64,000 bases of DNA from Candidatus Kuenenia stuttgartensis (lineage in GTDB: Bacteria > Planctomycetota > Planctomycetia > Gemmatales > Gemmataceae). Of the stretch, positions 1 through 7,798 are shown in pieces. Under the pieces are notes generated by a model. It saw nothing but the letters and a program-made list of their open reading frames with translations, ran no database searches and was not told the origin of the DNA. The translations under genes and the position numbers were made by a program. The DNA is taken from contig CAMCLK010000018.1 of assembly GCA_945875585.1 (NCBI GenBank), forward strand, positions 22,548 to 86,547. Direction: 5' to 3'. The number at the start of each line of letters is the position of its first letter. Within the stretch, counting starts at the first letter, position 1.

Positions 1-100
1 CGAGGTGAATGCCTGCCCCGGTTGGCGAGCACTGGAAAGTGCGACTGGCATAGATGTCGCGGGCTCGATCCTCGAATACGTTTGGGAAACCATGCCATGA
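1..100 (+). CDS. RimK-like ATP-grasp ligase, C-terminal end only
   Basis: Only the last 32 codons are inside the window, in the frame beginning at base 2 and ending with TGA at 98-100. The peptide carries EVNACPGWRALE followed by TGIDVA, the typical C-terminal signature of RimK/MptN-type ATP-grasp ligases, in which the Glu and Asn (ExN) bind Mg-ATP. Such enzymes add glutamate to acceptors including ribosomal protein S6 and tetrahydromethanopterin. The stop overlaps the next gene's ATG (ATGA), so the two are translationally coupled. Given the CitG-like and pterin-type neighbours, an H4MPT-related ligase is the likelier role (inference). Upstream sequence is missing. Confidence 0.75.
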   Translation, partial: EVNACPGWRALESATGIDVAGSILEYVWETMP

Positions 101-978
101 GCATTGAAGGAAAGACCACGCACCTGACTGCTGCCTGCCAGTGGGAGTGCATTGCCCGCAAGCCTGGAAATGTGAGCCGAACGCACGATTTTCAGGACGC
201 GACACTGGGCGATTTTTTACTGTCAGCATCGCTGGTTGCTCCACTGTTGGCGGGTGCTGAAACATCTGGAGTAGGTGCAGCCATTCACGCGGCGTGCCGT
301 GCTGTGCGCACACATGTGGGTACCAATACCAATCTGGGGCTTATTCTGGCATTGGCGCCTCTTGCCGCTGTGCCGGATGGGGTTCCACTTCGTGAAGGAT
401 TGGATCGTGTGTTAGCGCGCTTGGACCACGACGATGCCAAGTGGGCTTTTCAGGGAATTGCCTTGGCAAATCCAGGCGGGCTGGGCGCTGCGTCGTCGCA
501 AGATGTGCATGCCCCGCCTTCAGTTTCATTGCTCGAGGGTATGAGGCTTGCGGCAGATCGCGATTCCATCGCCCGCCAGTACAGCACAGGCTTTGCGGAT
601 CTTTTTGACTTGGCCTTACCCACACTGGGTGGAGGGTTGCAGGAAACTGGCACTTTGGAAGGTGCCATCGTGTTGCTGCATCTGCACCTGATGCACCTAC
701 TGCCCGATACGCACATTGCGCGCCGGGCGGGGCATGCTGAAGCCGCGACAGCATCCGAAATGGCTGGCCGTGTGGCGCGTGCGGGTTGGCCGCGCCGTTC
801 CGAGGGCTGGCGCGCCCTCAAGGAACTCGATACGTGGCTGCGAGAGCCGGGCGCGAAACGCAACCCCGGTACCACGGCAGATCTTGTGGGGGCCACGCTT
901 TACATGGCGTTGGCCGAGGGCATGCTTGAACTGCCTTGCCGGTTCCCTTGGTGGATTGGAACAAGCCCTTGGGCTTAG
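97..978 (+). CDS. CitG/MdcB-like (triphosphoribosyl-dephospho-CoA synthase family) protein
   Basis: A protein of about 293 residues, all-alpha in character. The N-terminal CIARKPGNVSR followed by FQDATLGDFLLSA corresponds to the family's phosphate-binding start, and a later GGGLQETGTLEGAIVLLHLHLM segment corresponds to a conserved helical core. True CitG makes the prosthetic-group precursor of citrate lyase, but no citrate lyase or malonate decarboxylase genes are nearby. Relatives of CitG occur in the H4MPT-linked C1-transfer gene sets of methylotrophs and planctomycetes, which fits the RimK-like gene overlapping its start and the pterin-synthase-like gene downstream. The start at 97 gives an ATGA overlap with the upstream gene; an upstream in-frame extension to base 22 has no family similarity. 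The exact substrate is unknown. Confidence 0.75.
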   Translation: MSIEGKTTHLTAACQWECIARKPGNVSRTHDFQDATLGDFLLSASLVAPLLAGAETSGVGAAIHAACRAVRTHVGTNTNLGLILALAPLAAVPDGVPLREGLDRVLARLDHDDAKWAFQGIALANPGGLGAASSQDVHAPPSVSLLEGMRLAADRDSIARQYSTGFADLFDLALPTLGGGLQETGTLEGAIVLLHLHLMHLLPDTHIARRAGHAEAATASEMAGRVARAGWPRRSEGWRALKELDTWLREPGAKRNPGTTADLVGATLYMALAEGMLELPCRFPWWIGTSPWA

Positions 979-1052
979 TCCGTCCTTGGTGCGCAACGGT
1001 ACGATCGCTATGTTAAAGAGATTGACAAACCCGGGGAGCGCTCCAGCCTGCC

Positions 1053-1544
1053 ATGCCTACTGAACAGTTCAGCGTACGTGTGTCGAAAGATTACCTTGTG
1101 TTTTGCTCGGGTCATTTCATCACGTACGATTCCGACAAATGCGAGTGCCTTCATGGGCACAACTACCGAGTGTCTGTGGAAGCCTGTGCTCCGCTTGACC
1201 ATAACAACTATGTGTTCGACTTTATCGCGCTGAAGAAGATCGCCCGCGCGCTTACCGACGAACTTGACCACAAGATGCTGCTCCCATCGGGCAACTCCAA
1301 AATCAATGTTGTCACCGAAGGGCGCAAGGTTACTGTGAATTACAAAGATCGGGAATGGAGCTTCCCGGTTGAAGATTGTCTGGTGCTGCCGATCGCCAAC
1401 ACCACAGCGGAACTCTTGGCGCGTTACCTGGCCCAGCGCACACTTGTGGAGCTGGAAACCAGGCATTCATTTTTTCCAGAAACGCTCGCCGTGGAGGTGG
1501 AGGAATCGTTCGGACAGGCCGCCACCTACACATGGAAACGATGA
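1053..1544 (+). CDS. 6-pyruvoyl-tetrahydropterin synthase / QueD family protein
   Basis: 163 residues, a little longer than the usual 120-140. The zinc-binding histidines are visible as H21 (SGHF) and H34/H36 (LHGHNY); C30/C32 lie where the catalytic cysteine is found; H73 in ELDHKML and the acidic VEVEES near the C-terminus complete the T-fold active site. Members convert 7,8-dihydroneopterin triphosphate to pyruvoyl-tetrahydropterin, carboxy-tetrahydropterin (queuosine route) or related pterins. It lies 74 bp after the CitG-like gene on the same strand. An insertion around residues 80-100 (SKINVVTEGRKVTV) is unlike short QueD proteins. The neighbours suggest a pterin role linked to H4MPT rather than queuosine, but this is inference. 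Confidence 0.82.
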   Translation: MPTEQFSVRVSKDYLVFCSGHFITYDSDKCECLHGHNYRVSVEACAPLDHNNYVFDFIALKKIARALTDELDHKMLLPSGNSKINVVTEGRKVTVNYKDREWSFPVEDCLVLPIANTTAELLARYLAQRTLVELETRHSFFPETLAVEVEESFGQAATYTWKR

Positions 1545-1551
1545 CGGCGGA

Positions 1552-2787
1552 TTAGGGTTCCATCACCAGCGCAAAGCCGTTGAGTATGGCGCCTTGCTTG
1601 CAGTTGATTCCCATGACAATCTTTCCGGTCTGGCCCAGTTTCGTGGTTTTGCCATCGCCTACAGTTCCAAGCCAATCGCTCGTGTAAAGGTCGGTAGCAT
1701 CAAGCCCGCCAGAGGGCTTGATCTTCATGAATACCACCTGAATGGCATCTACAAATTTTTTCGACTGAACATTAACTCCGCCCACGGCATAACCGGATCT
1801 TGCGGTAACTCGTGACAATCCGGGAAACGGAGACTGTTTGGTGTCGTAAACAGCCACAACCTGTCCGATGCACTTTTCTTTTTCCCACTCTCCGGCGCGG
1901 TACTCGAGGCCAATCAGCGGTTTGCTGGCATCGACATACCGTTGCGCGCCACCATTTTTGTTGTCTCCAGCCGTTTCTGTGTCCTTGCCCAAATGAGGGC
2001 TGGAGTTGGGGTTCAGGTGGGACTGGAATGGAGACGTGAAAATACGGCCCTCCTCGGCAGTCCAGTTGCATGCCAATGTGGTCTGAGGGTTGGGCATGGT
2101 TCCCATGATGACAGAATTAGAAACCTTGAAAGCGGGCATTGGTTGCGCGCCGTAACGCGATTCGTTACGGATCATGTAAAGTTCGGCGTTCTTTGGCAGC
2201 GGTTTGCTGAATGGCCCGCCCCCAAAGCGGTCTTCAACCTCAATGGTTTCAGCATCGCTGAACAGGCCTAGCAAGGTAACCCTGAGAGTGTTGCCATCTC
2301 CACCGCGGATAAGTAGGGTGCCACCGCTGAATTCGCCTTTCCGCGCAGTTTTGTAATCGACATTCAGGGTGGATCTACCAAACCGAGATGTGCCAATGCG
2401 TGGGTTGCTTAGAGTGTAGAAACGGTCGTCCTTGCGGGCTCGCAGGGGAGCATCGGGTGTGCCGGAAGGCAGAGTCTGCTCTCCGCCTGTGTCGCCATAC
2501 ATGCTTGCTGCCGCGTCACCCATGGCTGGGCTATTGCCTTGTGGCATTCCTCCAGGAGTGGTTTGAGGCTGTGTATTTGGTGCGACCGCGCCTGGTTGTT
2601 GGCCGGTAACAGCCTGGATCATCCCGCCAAGAAATCCGCCGTTTTGCTGGGCAGCTTGATTGCCCGGATTGGCGGGTTGAGGAGGGGCGACTGGCTGTTG
2701 TTGTGCTACTGGTGGTGTGGGCGCTTGAGCACAACCGAAGGCTAAAACCAATACGGCTGGCAGCCAGCTACGTGGAGAGAATGCCAT
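1552..2787 (-). CDS. Secreted lipoprotein with low-complexity N-terminus, unknown function
   Basis: 411 residues from the ATG at 2787. The signal peptide ends in a lipobox (LAFGC, Cys19), so the protein is probably lipid-anchored. Residues about 20-110 are a Pro/Gln/Ala/Gly-rich linker, followed by a folded domain that begins near DDRFYTLSNPRIG. The C-terminal part (GYAVGGVNVQ, FVDAIQVVFMKI, DWLGTVGDG) looks like a beta-rich, lectin-like module of the kind found in planctomycete secreted proteins; the family was not identified. A longer reading frame to 2910 would place about 40 residues before the signal peptide, so the internal start is preferred. It converges with the pterin gene, with only 7 bp between the stops. 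Confidence 0.75.
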   Translation of the reverse strand: MAFSPRSWLPAVLVLAFGCAQAPTPPVAQQQPVAPPQPANPGNQAAQQNGGFLGGMIQAVTGQQPGAVAPNTQPQTTPGGMPQGNSPAMGDAAASMYGDTGGEQTLPSGTPDAPLRARKDDRFYTLSNPRIGTSRFGRSTLNVDYKTARKGEFSGGTLLIRGGDGNTLRVTLLGLFSDAETIEVEDRFGGGPFSKPLPKNAELYMIRNESRYGAQPMPAFKVSNSVIMGTMPNPQTTLACNWTAEEGRIFTSPFQSHLNPNSSPHLGKDTETAGDNKNGGAQRYVDASKPLIGLEYRAGEWEKEKCIGQVVAVYDTKQSPFPGLSRVTARSGYAVGGVNVQSKKFVDAIQVVFMKIKPSGGLDATDLYTSDWLGTVGDGKTTKLGQTGKIVMGINCKQGAILNGFALVMEP

Positions 2788-2954
2788 GAACGAAACTCCG
2801 ACAATACGGAATGTGAGAAGTGAATCCTTAATATTTGGGAGGACATTGATTGCTGTCAAGAGTGCGACAGCATGCAATAAAAACGGATATACAAGTCTTT
2901 TTAACGGCACAATTGACCGTTAAGAGAGGCTGATTGGGGTGAAATTGGCCCGGT

Positions 2955-3392
2955 TTAGGAAATACGACCAGCGGGGTGAGCATGCATGTTGTGGTTGGCA
3001 ACTTGATCGGGAGTAAGGTGCCAGCCGCAATCATCGCAGGTCAGGGTTTTTTCGTAGCACGTTGGACAAAGCAGTGGCCCGCCCAAGAAGAATTGGTCCA
3101 AACGTTCCTGATCGGAGGAAGCGAGTGTGGAAGAATCTACTGGCAGAGGTGTGCTCGTTTGGCAACCCGTGCAGACGGCTGTTCGGGATGCATTGAGTAC
3201 GGGCGAAAAATGGTCGCTGAGGCCTCTGGGAATAACGCCTTTTCCAAGGCACAGGGGGCAGCTCACGCCTAGTTGCGCCGCGATGGCCTTGCGGATGAAT
3301 TCGCTTTTGTTGGGAAGTTTGTCGAGAAGATCAGCCAGTTCCTTCTCAACCTTGAAGGCTACGATGGCTGTTTTTGGGGACCGGGCTGCCAT
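2955..3392 (-). CDS. Ribbon-helix-helix domain fused to zinc-ribbon motifs
   Basis: 145 residues. Residues about 7-42 (TAIVAFKVEKELADLLDKL, then SEFIRKAIAAQL) have the strand-helix-helix pattern of CopG/Arc-type DNA-binding domains. The rest holds four CxxC pairs (C45/C48, C74/C77, C109/C112, C119/C122) and a His-rich tail (H134, H136, H138, H140 region), suggesting two treble-clef or zinc-ribbon units. A metal-dependent transcription regulator is plausible but no target is known. The start at 3392 is chosen because GAGG lies about 8 bases upstream; an in-frame ATG at 3428 adds 12 residues without a good ribosome site. It is divergent from the antiporter gene across about 85 bp, so it may regulate it (inference). 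Confidence 0.7.
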   Translation of the reverse strand: MAARSPKTAIVAFKVEKELADLLDKLPNKSEFIRKAIAAQLGVSCPLCLGKGVIPRGLSDHFSPVLNASRTAVCTGCQTSTPLPVDSSTLASSDQERLDQFFLGGPLLCPTCYEKTLTCDDCGWHLTPDQVANHNMHAHPAGRIS

Positions 3393-3478
3393 GCCACACA
3401 CCTCAAGACCTGAATTCTCTAAGAACATAGTACCACAACCGCGACACGAGTCCTATCGAGTCCTAGGAGAAATTGCTC

Positions 3479-4783
3479 ATGCCTGTCGGTCACTTGCTCG
3501 CCTGGAATGCCTTAGGTGCCCAAGTTGCTGAGCCACCTTCCTGGTTGTTCGTGATACCGTTTGTGCTCCTCTTGTTGTCTGTCATCGCCTTGCCCGGACT
3601 TATACCTCACCTTTGGCACAGCAACCGTTTTAAGTTGGCATTGTCACTCGTCTTGATTGCTTTGGCTGCACCCGGCGTGGCTTTGTCATCCACATTCCAC
3701 GCGTTCATGGAATACATCGCATTTATGGCCATGGTGGGCTCTCTGTTTGTGGTAGCAGGGCACATTCACATTGAAGGCCATTGGCGTGGAAAACCATTAT
3801 CGAATGCAATCTTGCTGCTGACAGGTGCCCTCATGGCCAACGTGCTGGGAACAACCGGGGCCAGCATGCTGCTCATTCGGCTGCTGCTCTCCACCAATGA
3901 ATGGCGGAAGCATCGTTGGCATCTGCCCGTGTTTTTCATTTTTATGGTGAGCAATACTGGCGGACTGCTGACGCCACTGGGTGATCCTCCTCTGTTTCTC
4001 GGTTATTTGTCAGGTGTGCCGTTTTTCTGGACACTCAAGCTTTGGCCCGCTTGGCTGATAGTTAATGGAGCCTTGCTGGCTATTTTTTTTGTGATCGATT
4101 CGTGGCAGGTTCGCCGTGAGGAACCTCAGGATCTGTCGGGCCGACATGGATTGACCATTCAGGGCGCTCGCAATTTTCTGTTTTTGGTCGGAATAGTAGC
4201 TGCTGTGCTTTTGAAAGGATGGATGGGCGACAGCACGATCGCGCTTTTGGTTGCCAGTGGGTTGATGGGCTTGATGGCCCTGTTGGCTTATATTTCGACA
4301 TCTGCGACAATTCGCTTTGAAAACGGCTTCACTTGGGAACCCGTTCACGAAGTGGGCGCCTTGTTTCTGGGGCTGTTCCTAACCATGAGCCCGGCAATGG
4401 AGTTGCTGGCTTTCCATGCCAACAGCCTGCCCATCACCCAGCCGTGGCACTATTTCTGGGTCACTGGGTTGCTTTCGAGTTTTCTGGATAATGCTCCCAC
4501 CTACGCCGTCATTGCCGTGATCGCCCGCACACAGGCGACTCCTGATGCCTTGAATCTTGAAGGCCTTGCTGCAGATCCGCACGGCGCACTATTGCTTGCT
4601 GCCATCTGCTGTGGCGCCGTTTTCATGGGTGCCAACACTTATATTGGCAACGGCCCGAATTTCATGGTGCGCACCATTGCTGTATCGCAGGGCTACCACA
4701 TGCCCGGGTTTCTGGCGTACTTGGGGTTGTCCATGCTGGTACTTGGGCCCCTCTATCTTGCCGTCACTTGGATACTGTTCTGA
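3479..4783 (+). CDS. NhaD-like Na+/H+ antiporter (ion transporter superfamily)
   Basis: 434 residues with 10-12 predicted hydrophobic segments, an integral inner-membrane protein. The motif SNTGGLLTPLGDPPLFLG is the conserved substrate-site region of NhaD/ArsB/CitM-type transporters, and FLDNAPTYAV is the second, symmetry-related NAP motif. NhaD members exchange sodium or lithium for protons. AGGAGA ends 8 bases before the ATG at 3479, which fixes the start; an in-frame TTG at 3473 is too close to it. The gene is monocistronic, followed after about 60 bp by tRNA-His. ArsB-like or carboxylate transport cannot be excluded from sequence alone. Confidence 0.88.
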   Translation: MPVGHLLAWNALGAQVAEPPSWLFVIPFVLLLLSVIALPGLIPHLWHSNRFKLALSLVLIALAAPGVALSSTFHAFMEYIAFMAMVGSLFVVAGHIHIEGHWRGKPLSNAILLLTGALMANVLGTTGASMLLIRLLLSTNEWRKHRWHLPVFFIFMVSNTGGLLTPLGDPPLFLGYLSGVPFFWTLKLWPAWLIVNGALLAIFFVIDSWQVRREEPQDLSGRHGLTIQGARNFLFLVGIVAAVLLKGWMGDSTIALLVASGLMGLMALLAYISTSATIRFENGFTWEPVHEVGALFLGLFLTMSPAMELLAFHANSLPITQPWHYFWVTGLLSSFLDNAPTYAVIAVIARTQATPDALNLEGLAADPHGALLLAAICCGAVFMGANTYIGNGPNFMVRTIAVSQGYHMPGFLAYLGLSMLVLGPLYLAVTWILF

Positions 4784-4841
4784 GTTTGAATGCAGTCCCG
4801 GACTTGCGACTCTGCCGGGATGAGCTAGAATTCGCTTGGTT

Positions 4842-4915
4842 GGTGGCTGTAGCTCAGTTGGTAGAGCGTCGGATTGTGGCTCCGAATGTCGCGGGTTCAA
4901 GTCCCGTCAGTCACC
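4842..4915 (+). tRNA. tRNA-His (GTG)
   Basis: Complete cloverleaf: acceptor stem 4843-4849 pairs with 4908-4914 (one G-U), D-arm GCTCAGTTGGTAGAGC, anticodon loop TTGTGGC with GTG at 4876-4878, T-arm GCGGGTTCAAGTCCCGT. The extra G at 4842 pairs with C4915, the G-1 identity element unique to tRNA-His. CCA is not encoded. Confidence 0.97.
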
Positions 4916-4979
4916 CTTCAAATCTGGTGGTGGATCACCGTTCTTCGGTGTCGTACCGAGCGCGAGGAACGGCACAACG

Positions 4980-6551
4980 GTGAGCCAGTCCCGATATCAA
5001 CAGTCCTTACCGGCGCCTTTTCCTCCCATCTTTTGTTTGGCGCCACTGGATGTTTGGTGGCGCTTTCTCACGTCTCCAACTCCATCCATCAGCTGGAAGT
5101 ATCTGCCCCGAGTGGGGGTTGGTTTATTACTTTCAACCATTGCCACCGTCATTACCTTGCCTGAACGTTTAGCAGTTGGTGCCTTGTTGCGCGTTTGGCG
5201 CCCACGGCGGGCAGCACCAGTCATCATTCTGGGCTACTACCGTTCGGGTACCACCTTCCTTCAATTTTTGCTCGATCGCGATCCGGCCCTTCTTTCACCC
5301 AAGTGGAACGAAGCACTTGCTCCCCAAGGGTATGTTCTGTCGTGGACGTTTCTGCGTTACCTGCTGCTACCGTTTCTTGGCGGCAATAGGCCACAGGACA
5401 ATGTTTCGTTTGGGTCTGATTTTCCTGCCGAAGACGACTTTGCCCTGTGCAATTGGGCCATGGCATCGAGTTTGCCTTCCAGGCACGTGGTGCCGGATTT
5501 GGAAGACACTTATAAGAGATTCGACAATCTCAACGATCTAACGGCAGCCGAACATTCTCGATGGTCGTGGCACCAGAAGGCCCTGGTGGACAAGATGCTG
5601 TTGCTGCATCCGCGCAGGCGAGCCTTATTGAAAAGCCCGTGCCACACCGCTCGCATCAGACACCTCATCGCCTTATTTGGTCCTGAAACACGATTTATTC
5701 ATATCACACGCCATCCACACGCGGTATTTCGCTCGAACGTTGCATTATTCGACGCACTCGACCCGATTTACCATTTGCAGGACCCACTTTCTCGCGAAGA
5801 GCTCGAGCGGCGTATCCTTGCCGATTATCTGTCTACAGAGGCGCAGTTCGAGGCGGATCGCTCTGCTATTCCTGCTGGCATGCTCGCCGAGGTCCGGTTG
5901 CCCGATTTGCAAGCAGATCCGCTTGGCGAGGTTCAGCGGTTATACCGTGAACTGGATTTACCGTTGTCGGATGCAGCCGTTGAGAAAATGCGCCTCTACC
6001 TAGATGCTGAAAAAGACTATCGAGGCAACAAACATGCAGGCTGGACCGATGCTGAAAAGGCGCGGCTTGAGCCTGCTTTGGCATCACTGACCAAGCAGTT
6101 TGAGTCTGGCCCTGCCACACTTGCGAAAGCACCGCTGTCAGCCCCGCTGATACTCGATCCAAAAACGCGCATTCCGCGGTTGCTAATTGGTGGATTGCTT
6201 GCGGTATTGCTTTCTATTGCCGGTGCCGTGGCATGGGGAGCAGCCATGGCGTGGTTCAACAGGCCGTGCCATCCATTTTGGTGCTGGCCCATTGGGGTTG
6301 TGGTTGGGTTGGCTTCACGTTTTCTGGCCGTGCGGGGTTCGCCAATTCTCGGTGCCATAGCCGGGGTAGCCGCGTGCGCATCGCTGGTGTTGGCAGCCAT
6401 GACGGCGGCATGGTTGAGTGGGGGTGGCTCATGGACCGATTGGTTGAGTAACCCGGTAGGTCTTCCCGTTTGGCTTTTTATCCCCAATATTGTTTTCTGG
6501 TGGCATGTCGGTGGTATGTCCGCGTGGAAGACCGCTACCAGACGTTGGTGA
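4980..6551 (+). CDS. Sulfotransferase-family protein with C-terminal membrane domain
   Basis: About 523 residues from the GTG at 4980 (GAGG 12 bases upstream). Starting earlier at 4836 would run through tRNA-His and is rejected. The 5'-phosphosulfate loop is GYYRSGTTFLQ at residues 85-95; the 3'-phosphate motif is ITRHPHAVFRSN; together they indicate PAPS-dependent transfer of sulfate to a carbohydrate or small molecule. Residues about 45-70 contain a hydrophobic segment and the last about 130 residues contain three to four transmembrane helices, so the enzyme is membrane-bound, unlike minimal sulfotransferases. It converges with the glycosyltransferase gene (23 bp between stops); both could act on surface glycans or lipids (inference). 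Confidence 0.85.
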   Translation: MSQSRYQQSLPAPFPPIFCLAPLDVWWRFLTSPTPSISWKYLPRVGVGLLLSTIATVITLPERLAVGALLRVWRPRRAAPVIILGYYRSGTTFLQFLLDRDPALLSPKWNEALAPQGYVLSWTFLRYLLLPFLGGNRPQDNVSFGSDFPAEDDFALCNWAMASSLPSRHVVPDLEDTYKRFDNLNDLTAAEHSRWSWHQKALVDKMLLLHPRRRALLKSPCHTARIRHLIALFGPETRFIHITRHPHAVFRSNVALFDALDPIYHLQDPLSREELERRILADYLSTEAQFEADRSAIPAGMLAEVRLPDLQADPLGEVQRLYRELDLPLSDAAVEKMRLYLDAEKDYRGNKHAGWTDAEKARLEPALASLTKQFESGPATLAKAPLSAPLILDPKTRIPRLLIGGLLAVLLSIAGAVAWGAAMAWFNRPCHPFWCWPIGVVVGLASRFLAVRGSPILGAIAGVAACASLVLAAMTAAWLSGGGSWTDWLSNPVGLPVWLFIPNIVFWWHVGGMSAWKTATRRW

Positions 6552-6574
6552 CACCTGTCATTTGTGGACTAATA

Positions 6575-7750
6575 TCAACGTTGTCTTTCAATGCCATTTG
6601 CCGCAATGCGGTATTGAATGCCTCGCCATGTGAACCCGCGTGCTATGCCCGCCCGGAACGCGACAAAAAAAGATACAATGTCGGCTATTGGTAGCAGTGC
6701 TGCAAAGTGCCAGCGAATGTGCCGCAACCGCGCATGATGATCTGGAAACAGGTGAAACATCGCGCGGCGGCGCATGGTTATCCGGCCAATGATCATCGCA
6801 ATATGAATCAGCAACGCGCACTGCACCAGCCAAGGAGTGGTAATGATGCCGGGAACAGTGAGCGCGATCACTGTGGCGGTGTAATAGATGGCAAATATGC
6901 AAGAAAAGGCCGCCGCTTTGGCATAGACCCGGTATGTGGTCGCTCGCACGAGCACGCTTTGGCGAACTGCCCAATTAAAGAAAGGAATGATCTTATCGAT
7001 CGGTTCACTGATAACCATACCGCCCGCACTGAAGCCAACCGTTCCGCCGACCGCGTCGCACTGTTTTTTTACCATCAGGTCGTCGGTAGCCGCTGTGCTC
7101 CATGCGTGAAGTAGGTTCATTCGAGTCATGAATGACCTTCTGAAAGCCATGGATCCGCCCCAAACAGTACCGGTGTTGACGTGCAGCATGCAGAGGGTGG
7201 AGTCCCATGCCGCATGGAACTTCGGAGCAAATCCATTGGTTTCGGGGAAATGCCAGCGGAAACCGCTGCTGACATCACATGTTTCGAGTCGGCGAACAAG
7301 CGCTGTTAGCCACTGGTCGTCACGTACCATGCCATCGGAGTCTGCAAACACCAGAATTTCAGAGTCCGGATCTGTCGCCTCAATGGCAGCGATTTGGTTG
7401 GAAATTTTGGAAACGCAATCTGGTAACTGCGGCGCCACCACGAGCTGTGCGGAAGTCTTGGGGAACCGCTTCATCAACTCGTTAATGATGGCGACAGAAG
7501 CGTCGTTGGCATCGTCAACACCGAAGACAATCTCGTAGTTTGGATAGTCGTGGTTGAAGTGTGCTGCCAAGGCCTGTTCAAGTCCTGGTTCATTGCCCTT
7601 ACACGGAATGATCAGGGAAACACGGGGCATTTGACCGGAAGCAGGCTCGCAACGATTGGGCAATAAGCACACGCGCAGGCTGATCACGATCCCGAACAAT
7701 GACAGTAGCGCCATGAGCACGGCGATCGTGACATACGCTGATTCGAACAT
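6575..7750 (-). CDS. Membrane glycosyltransferase family 2 (ceramide glucosyltransferase/HpnI-like)
   Basis: 391 residues from the ATG at 7750 (AAGGGG 5 bases upstream). An N-terminal transmembrane helix (about 6-28) is followed by a GT2 domain: VSLIIPCKG, VFGVDDAND, the metal-binding ADSDG (D137, D139), and the acceptor-site TDDLMVKKQC. At least two further helices follow (about 285-340 and near 365). This layout matches ceramide glucosyltransferase and hopanoid HpnI-like enzymes, which move a sugar from a nucleotide donor to a membrane lipid on the cytoplasmic face. The large cytochrome-type gene lies 48 bp upstream on the same strand. The lipid acceptor is unknown; the squalene-cyclase-like repeat protein at 12.8 kb is not close enough to prove a hopanoid link. 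Confidence 0.85.
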   Translation of the reverse strand: MFESAYVTIAVLMALLSLFGIVISLRVCLLPNRCEPASGQMPRVSLIIPCKGNEPGLEQALAAHFNHDYPNYEIVFGVDDANDASVAIINELMKRFPKTSAQLVVAPQLPDCVSKISNQIAAIEATDPDSEILVFADSDGMVRDDQWLTALVRRLETCDVSSGFRWHFPETNGFAPKFHAAWDSTLCMLHVNTGTVWGGSMAFRRSFMTRMNLLHAWSTAATDDLMVKKQCDAVGGTVGFSAGGMVISEPIDKIIPFFNWAVRQSVLVRATTYRVYAKAAAFSCIFAIYYTATVIALTVPGIITTPWLVQCALLIHIAMIIGRITMRRRAMFHLFPDHHARLRHIRWHFAALLPIADIVSFFVAFRAGIARGFTWRGIQYRIAANGIERQR

Positions 7751-7798
7751 CCTGCCCCTTTCCAGCCAGTATCGATGACCAATCAACCGTTGGCCGTC

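Noticed and set aside
4836..4979. Upstream in-frame extension of the sulfotransferase gene
   Set aside because: It would translate through tRNA-His; the GTG at 4980 with a ribosome site is more sensible.
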